Part shown: in pieces, positions 5,441-9,429 of the stretch
Position numbering within the stretch: the stretch's first letter is position 1
Layout: every line of letters begins with the position of its first letter
Source of the DNA: an uncultured Bacilli bacterium
GTDB lineage: Bacteria > Bacillota_I > Bacilli_A > RF39 > UBA660
DNA length: 9,429 nucleotides
NCBI GenBank assembly: GCA_910578745.1
Contig: CAJTSN010000052.1
Location: forward strand, 1 to 9,429
Direction of reading: 5' to 3'
Program-made: the position numbers and the translations under genes
The notes under the pieces: model-generated
Database searches by the model: none
What the model was told of the DNA's origin: nothing
The model's input: the letters and a program-made list of their open reading frames with translations, nothing else

Positions 5441-7612
5441 ATGGATAAGGAAACAAAAATAACGATTGAAAAATTGCTTGCGACTGTAAAAACATATAAT
5501 CAAAATGCTGAAGATTTAGAATTAATTCAAAAAGCCTACGATTATGCTTATCAACATCATTTGGGAGAAAAGAGAAAAACTGGTGAAGATTTTATTGAAC
5601 ACCCTTTACAAGTTGCTTATATTTTAACGGATATTAAAGCAGATACCGAAACCATTTGTGCCTCTTTATTACATGATGTTTATGGAGATGCTAAACAAAC
5701 AGAAGAAGAGTTAGGAAGCGTATTTTCTAAGGAAATTGTTTCTTTAGTGACAGGACTACAAAGTATCAATCGACTTTCCTTTGACATGACAAGCAATGAT
5801 AAAATACGTTTACAACGTAAAATTTTTGTAGGACTATGTGAAGATGTACGTATCATCATTATGAAATTAGCGAGCCGTCTTCACAATATGAGAACTCTTT
5901 GGGCAATGCCTTTAGAAAAACAAAAAATGGTTGCCTTAGAGACACAAGAAATTTTAATTCCTATTGTTAATCGTCTAGGTATGAGCAAAATGAAAGGGGA
6001 ATTAGAAGATCTTTGTTTACGTTATTTAAAACCAGAAGCCTATTTTTCTATTGTAGAACAACTCAATCGTTCCAAAGAAGAACGAGATCGGGAAGTAAAA
6101 AATATGATGGATCATGTTTCAGAACTTTTACATGAAGCTAAAATTACTCATGAAATCAAAGGAAGATCCAAAAGTGTCTATGGAATTTATAAAAAACTAG
6201 ATAAAGGAAAAAAATTTAGTGACATTTATGATATTTTAGCGCTACGTATTTATGTCAATACAGAGGAAGAATGTTATCGGGTTCTCGGAATTGTTCATGC
6301 GAAATATAAACCACTTCCGAAACGCTTTAAAGATTACATTGCTATGCCGAAAACAAATTTATATCAATCTCTACATACAACGGTTTTTGGTGAAGATGGA
6401 CTTTTATATGAAATTCAAATTCGAACATATGAAATGGATGAAATTGCGGAACGTGGAATCGCTTCTCACTGGGCTTACAAAGAAAATAATGCGAATGATG
6501 TAAGTAAATTGATGAAAAATGTTATGGAACAAAAATTACAATTTTATCGTTCGCTCATTGAACTTCAAAAAGAAGAAATTACAGAAGAAGAGTTTGTCAA
6601 CTCCGTAAAAAATGATTGTTTTAAAGAAAATGTGTATGTGTTTACTCCAAATGGAGATGTCGTTGAACTTCCTATAGGTTCTACCCCTATCGATTTTGCG
6701 TATCGTGTCCATAGTGCGATTGGGGATAAAATGGTAGGAGCGATAGTAAATAATAATATTGTTCCATTAAACTACGAATTAAAAGATAACGATATTGTAA
6801 AAATTAATACAAATAAAAGTAGTACAGGTCCTAATTATGAATGGCTCTTGATTGCGAAAACAAGTCAAGCAAAAAATAAAATTAGAGCTTTTCTCAATAA
6901 GGTAGATAAAGAAACCTATTTAAAAAGGGGAGAAGATCTCTTAAAAGAAGAGTTGCGAAGAAAAAAAATCAGTATTACAGAATTTTTTAAAGAAGAAAAT
7001 AGCAAAGAACTCCTTTCTTTTCTTAAAATTGACAGTGTCGAAGAACTTTATATTGCCATTGGAAGCAATAAAATTACACTTGCCTCTATCATCAACTTTG
7101 TTTTAAATGGAAATACGCCTCAACAAGAACTTATTCTAAAAAAGACACAAAATCATACAATAGCAACACCAAGTGTAAAAACGGATATCTTGGTTTCGGG
7201 AGCAGATGAAATAAAAGTCAATGTTGCTCTTTGTTGTAAACCAATTCCTGGTGATGAAATCATAGGATACATTACAAAGGGAGCGGGAATTCGTGTACAT
7301 CGAAAAGATTGTCCAAATGTAAAAGAAATAGAGGAGAGGACCATCGCAGTTCATTGGAATACCGAAACACAGAATAAATATCCTTGTAGTCTTTGGATTC
7401 AAGCGGCAAAAAAAGAGGATATTTTACTTTCCATTTTGAAAGTAGCTTCTAATAATGGGATCTCTGTTCAAAATATGCAAACCATTCCTAAAACTGATTA
7501 TAATCTCCTTGATTTAACTGTTTTGACAACAAATAAAGAGAAAATAACAAAATTTGAAAATGAGATATGTTCTTTACCCGATATTTATGCTGTACAAAGA
7601 GGTATGAAATGA
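5441..7612 (+). CDS. rel: Long RelA/SpoT homolog, (p)ppGpp synthetase with degenerate hydrolase site
   Basis: All domains of a long Rel are present in 723 residues: HD hydrolase (about 25-190), synthetase (235-345), TGS (395-456), a CC/zinc-finger-like domain (590-625: CC at 598-599, H620, C624) and ACT (about 648-719). Rel makes ppGpp/pppGpp from GDP/GTP and ATP on starved ribosomes. The synthetase site is intact: GRSKSVYGIYKK (241-252), D264, RFKD (295-298, the motif of bifunctional Rel), Y308 and EIQIRT (324-329). The hydrolase site is not. Relative to Streptococcus Rel (R44, H53, H77, D78, E81, D82, D144, N148), the aligned residues one higher are R45, H54, H78, D79, Gly82, D83, Ser145 and N149. 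Thus HDxxED reads HDVYGD and LADRLHN reads LASRLHN. Hydrolysis is probably weak or absent. AAGGGG precedes ATG, one base after secDF; the stop overlaps dtd (ATGA). The gene is intact, so this is divergence and not decay. Confidence 0.95.
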   Translation: MDKETKITIEKLLATVKTYNQNAEDLELIQKAYDYAYQHHLGEKRKTGEDFIEHPLQVAYILTDIKADTETICASLLHDVYGDAKQTEEELGSVFSKEIVSLVTGLQSINRLSFDMTSNDKIRLQRKIFVGLCEDVRIIIMKLASRLHNMRTLWAMPLEKQKMVALETQEILIPIVNRLGMSKMKGELEDLCLRYLKPEAYFSIVEQLNRSKEERDREVKNMMDHVSELLHEAKITHEIKGRSKSVYGIYKKLDKGKKFSDIYDILALRIYVNTEEECYRVLGIVHAKYKPLPKRFKDYIAMPKTNLYQSLHTTVFGEDGLLYEIQIRTYEMDEIAERGIASHWAYKENNANDVSKLMKNVMEQKLQFYRSLIELQKEEITEEEFVNSVKNDCFKENVYVFTPNGDVVELPIGSTPIDFAYRVHSAIGDKMVGAIVNNNIVPLNYELKDNDIVKINTNKSSTGPNYEWLLIAKTSQAKNKIRAFLNKVDKETYLKRGEDLLKEELRRKKISITEFFKEENSKELLSFLKIDSVEELYIAIGSNKITLASIINFVLNGNTPQQELILKKTQNHTIATPSVKTDILVSGADEIKVNVALCCKPIPGDEIIGYITKGAGIRVHRKDCPNVKEIEERTIAVHWNTETQNKYPCSLWIQAAKKEDILLSILKVASNNGISVQNMQTIPKTDYNLLDLTVLTTNKEKITKFENEICSLPDIYAVQRGMK

Positions 7613-8052
7613 GAGTTTTAGTACAGAGAAGTTTAGCGTCTAGTGTAGAGGTAAATGAAAAAATTGTTGGACAAATCGAAAAGGGAATGGTTCTATTTGT
7701 TGGATTTTCTCGGGAAGATACAGAAAAAGATGTTCTTTATTTAGTAAATAAAGTGGTAAATTTACGTATTTTCGATGATGAAAATGGGGTTATGAACAAG
7801 TCGATTTTAGAAGTAGAAGGTCATATTTTGAGTGTTTCACAATTCACGCTTTATGCAGATACATCGCATGGAAATAGACCGAGTTATAAAGAGAGTATGC
7901 ATCAAGAAGAGGCTTGCAAATTATATGATTTATTTAATTTAGAATTAAAGAAATTTTGTAAAGTAGAAACAGGTATTTTTAGAGAAAATATGAAAGTATG
8001 TATTACAAACGATGGACCTGTTACTATTTTGCTAGAAAGTAGGAAAAAATGA
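7609..8052 (+). CDS. dtd: D-aminoacyl-tRNA deacylase
   Basis: The enzyme removes D-amino acids (and mis-loaded glycine) from tRNA in the cytoplasm, a proofreading step. Starting at ATG 7609 the product has 147 residues, the family's usual size, and begins MRVLVQRS, the typical N-terminus; the longer in-frame start at 7567 would add 14 unrelated residues inside rel and is rejected. Both family signatures are present: SQFTLYADTSHGNRPSY (77-93) and NDGPVT (134-139), whose Gly-Pro pair reaches into the partner subunit's active site of the homodimer. The usual FGA-M before the second motif reads FRENM here (124-128), a change beside but not in the catalytic motif. AGAGG (7598-7602) is the ribosome binding site. 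The gene overlaps rel and the next gene by ATGA four-base junctions. Rel-dtd adjacency is conserved in Firmicutes, which supports the call. Confidence 0.96.
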   Translation: MRVLVQRSLASSVEVNEKIVGQIEKGMVLFVGFSREDTEKDVLYLVNKVVNLRIFDDENGVMNKSILEVEGHILSVSQFTLYADTSHGNRPSYKESMHQEEACKLYDLFNLELKKFCKVETGIFRENMKVCITNDGPVTILLESRKK

Positions 8053-9110
8053 TAAAAAACAGAATCGATTTTAAATTAATCAATGTAGGTTTGATTGCTC
8101 TTGTCATTTATTTGATGTATCATACTGGACATCTTTGGATGGGGGTAATTGGAAAAATTTCACAAATAACGCTTCCCTTTTTCTTAGCTTTTGTGGTAGC
8201 GTACGCTTTATATCCATTTTTAAAATATTTAATGGATAAAAAAATACCGAAACCAGTAGCCGTTGGCGTTGTTCTATTTGTTGTTTTAGGAATTGTGGCT
8301 CTTCTTGTTGGAATTGTTGTCCCTTTATTATTTGATCAAATTATAAGTCTTGTAAATACACTAATTACATTTGTAAAAGAATTTTCTATGAATAGTGACA
8401 TAGAATTTGGAAATTTACAAGATACATTAATGACAACGTTTAATGATATTATTAAAAATGTTGGAAAATATGCAACGAATGGGGTAACTAAGGTAATCAA
8501 TGTATCAATGGATTATATCGCAACAGGAGTCATTGCTTTTTCAGCCGCTATTTATCTTCTAGTTGATATGGAAGACATTCGAAAAAAGATAAAAAAACTA
8601 TTAAAGAAGAAATCAAAACGTTCTTATCAATATGTTCGTATTTTGGATAAAGAAATGAAAAGTTATCTTGTAGGTATTTTAAAAGTTATGATTATTACGG
8701 TCATTGAATATTCACTTGCTTACTTGGTGATTGGACATCCAAATGCAATTTTACTAGGAGTTCTTGCTATGATTGGCGTTTTAATTCCTTATTTTGGTGG
8801 AATGATTACTAATGTTGTTGCCGCTGTTACAGCCTTTGTAATTAGTCCAGCCTTATTTATCCGAACGGTGATTACATTTGCAATTTTATCACTAGTAGAT
8901 GGATATGTTATTAATCCACTTGTTTATGGAAAAACGAATAATGTCCATCCATTAATTGTTATTTTATCGGTATATGTAGGAGGAAAATTATTGGGAATTT
9001 TTGGTATTATGATTTCCTTTCCTCTTGCCGTTATTATTATCGCAACGATTAAATTTTTTAAAGCCGATATCAGTGATAAGATAGAAGATATGAAACAGAA
9101 AGATGCCTAA
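8049..9110 (+). CDS. AI-2E family transporter (PerM-like membrane protein)
   Basis: This 353-residue protein belongs to the AI-2E/PerM transporter family. Hydrophobic segments lie near 11-28, 37-60, 70-95, 155-175, 208-228, 232-265, 268-290 and 300-335, the usual eight-helix layout, with a soluble stretch at about 96-150 and a very basic loop at 178-192 (KKIKKLLKKKSKR). Family words include HPNAILLGVLAMIGVLIPYF (230-249) and NPLVYGKTNNVHPLIV (289-304), followed by GGKLLGIFGIMISFPL (311-326). Family members have been linked to autoinducer-2 export, and others to sodium/proton exchange, so the substrate here cannot be inferred. The ATG overlaps the dtd stop (ATGA) after TAGGAAAAA, making it the last gene of the operon. 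A terminator hairpin follows 35 nt after the stop. The family call is secure; the function is not. Confidence 0.9.
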   Translation: MIKNRIDFKLINVGLIALVIYLMYHTGHLWMGVIGKISQITLPFFLAFVVAYALYPFLKYLMDKKIPKPVAVGVVLFVVLGIVALLVGIVVPLLFDQIISLVNTLITFVKEFSMNSDIEFGNLQDTLMTTFNDIIKNVGKYATNGVTKVINVSMDYIATGVIAFSAAIYLLVDMEDIRKKIKKLLKKKSKRSYQYVRILDKEMKSYLVGILKVMIITVIEYSLAYLVIGHPNAILLGVLAMIGVLIPYFGGMITNVVAAVTAFVISPALFIRTVITFAILSLVDGYVINPLVYGKTNNVHPLIVILSVYVGGKLLGIFGIMISFPLAVIIIATIKFFKADISDKIEDMKQKDA

Positions 9111-9145
9111 GTCTAGAAAGAGAAAAATTTTTTTAGACGATGAAT

Positions 9146-9185
9146 AAAGTGGTATATTTAGATTTAAATATACTACTTTTTATTT
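9146..9185 (+). terminator. Rho-independent terminator of the operon
   Basis: AAAGTGGTATATTTA (9146-9160) pairs with TAAATATACTACTTT (9165-9179) over 15 bp, including one G-U pair, around a GATT loop. A T-rich tail (TTATTT) follows. It lies 35 nt after the last stop codon, where operon termination is expected. The opposite strand lacks a clear T-run, so it mainly serves the plus strand. Confidence 0.8.
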
Positions 9186-9186
9186 A

Positions 9187-9429
9187 GTAAATTCCATCTT
9201 TTCTAGTACATTAAAATGTTCTGGTTTTTATGGATAACATCATCCTTCAATTCCATTTTCATTCAAAGGTTGAACTCATAAATCATATGACTCAATATGT
9301 GATCATTTTTTATTCCAATAAATGATGATAAAGTGTATTTTTTAATTTCGATAATAACAGTGTATGTTCTATCTATTTGTAACTATTCAGACTTACATAC
9401 ACTAAAATGAGGGCAATTTATAAAATGCT
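9187..9429. other. Non-coding AT-rich tail with decayed coding traces, possibly a mobile-element relic
   Basis: No intact gene is visible; stops are frequent in all six frames. Three traces are worth recording. On the plus strand 9230-9325 encodes a 31-residue piece with MDNIILQFHF, KVELI and VIIFYSNK, spaced somewhat like the IS3-type transposase end (DNA-x-x-E-x-FF, LKxEL, YYNNKR). On the minus strand a frame ending with TAA at 9180-9182 reads VQPLNENGIEG and KPEHFNVLEKMEFTK, interrupted by in-frame stops. A 7-bp hairpin (9282-9288 with 9297-9303, one G-U pair) followed by a T-run could be an old terminator. The last bases (GAGGG at 9409-9413, ATG at 9425) could start a gene beyond the window, but too little is present to call it. 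Confidence 0.3.
9359..9403. repeat. Inverted repeat with perfect 9-bp arms
   Basis: AGTGTATGT (9359-9367) and ACATACACT (9395-9403) are exact inverted copies separated by 27 nt. No T-run follows, so it is not a normal terminator. It could be a structured-RNA stem, a protein site, or part of a mobile-element end in the decayed tail. Confidence 0.4.

Noticed and set aside
7136..7402. Minus-strand open frames opposite the 3' part of rel
   Set aside because: They lie opposite the conserved CC/zinc-finger-like domain of Rel, show no family features and have no ribosome binding site.
7567..7608. Longer in-frame start for dtd
   Set aside because: It adds 14 residues not found in the Dtd family and lies within rel; ATG at 7609 gives the canonical MRVLVQRS start with AGAGG upstream.
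9111..9138. Short hairpin GTCTA...TAGAC with an A/T tract right after the last gene
   Set aside because: The stem has only five base pairs around a long loop; the 15-bp hairpin just downstream is the better terminator.
9425..9429. Start of a further plus-strand gene (ATG at 9425 with GAGGG upstream)
   Set aside because: Only two bases follow the ATG inside the window and the spacing of 11 nt is long, so it cannot be supported.

Overview
The window looks like chromosomal DNA of an AT-rich Firmicute (Bacilli-like). The grounds are the very low GC and codon choice (TTA, ATT, AAA, AGA), AGGAGG/GGTGAT ribosome binding sites, a fused SecDF, and the gene neighbourhood spoVB / comN-like / secDF / long Rel / dtd, a shortened version of the Bacillus arrangement as I remember it. 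TGA ends rel, dtd and the transmembrane-protein operon genes, so the standard bacterial code applies and not the mycoplasma code. No rRNA, tRNA or CRISPR array was seen.

Left part, minus strand (1-2828). A protein with an N-terminal XRE helix-turn-helix and a C-terminal VanZ-like membrane region runs off the left edge. Its start overlaps by 23 nt the end of an unrecognised membrane protein gene (653-1306), so the two probably form one regulator/membrane-protein unit. A 232-nt gap with candidate promoters and a perfect 13-bp palindrome separates them from a SpoVB/MurJ-type lipid-linked oligosaccharide flippase (1539-2828).

Right part, plus strand (2922-9110). A divergent AT-rich promoter region with an 8-bp-arm dyad separates spoVB from five tightly packed genes: comN-like regulator, secDF, long RelA/SpoT homolog, D-aminoacyl-tRNA deacylase and an AI-2E-family transporter. 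Gaps are 1, 1, -4 and -4 nt, which points to one translationally coupled operon, closed by a strong hairpin at 9146-9179. The operon joins protein export, (p)ppGpp signalling and tRNA proofreading; recJ and apt, which lie between secDF and relA in Bacillus, are missing here.

Main result of the hunt: the Rel protein keeps an intact (p)ppGpp synthetase site but has lost at least two residues of the hydrolase site (HDxxED reads HDVYGD, and the metal-ligand Asp of the ADRLHN motif is Ser). It therefore looks like a synthetase-only or hydrolase-impaired enzyme in a lineage where long Rel is normally bifunctional. Other points are the HTH-VanZ/unknown membrane protein pair, candidate operators, a possible sporulation-type -10 element before spoVB, a cysteine pair in the SecDF head domain, and a decayed stretch at 9187-9429 that may be a mobile-element relic.
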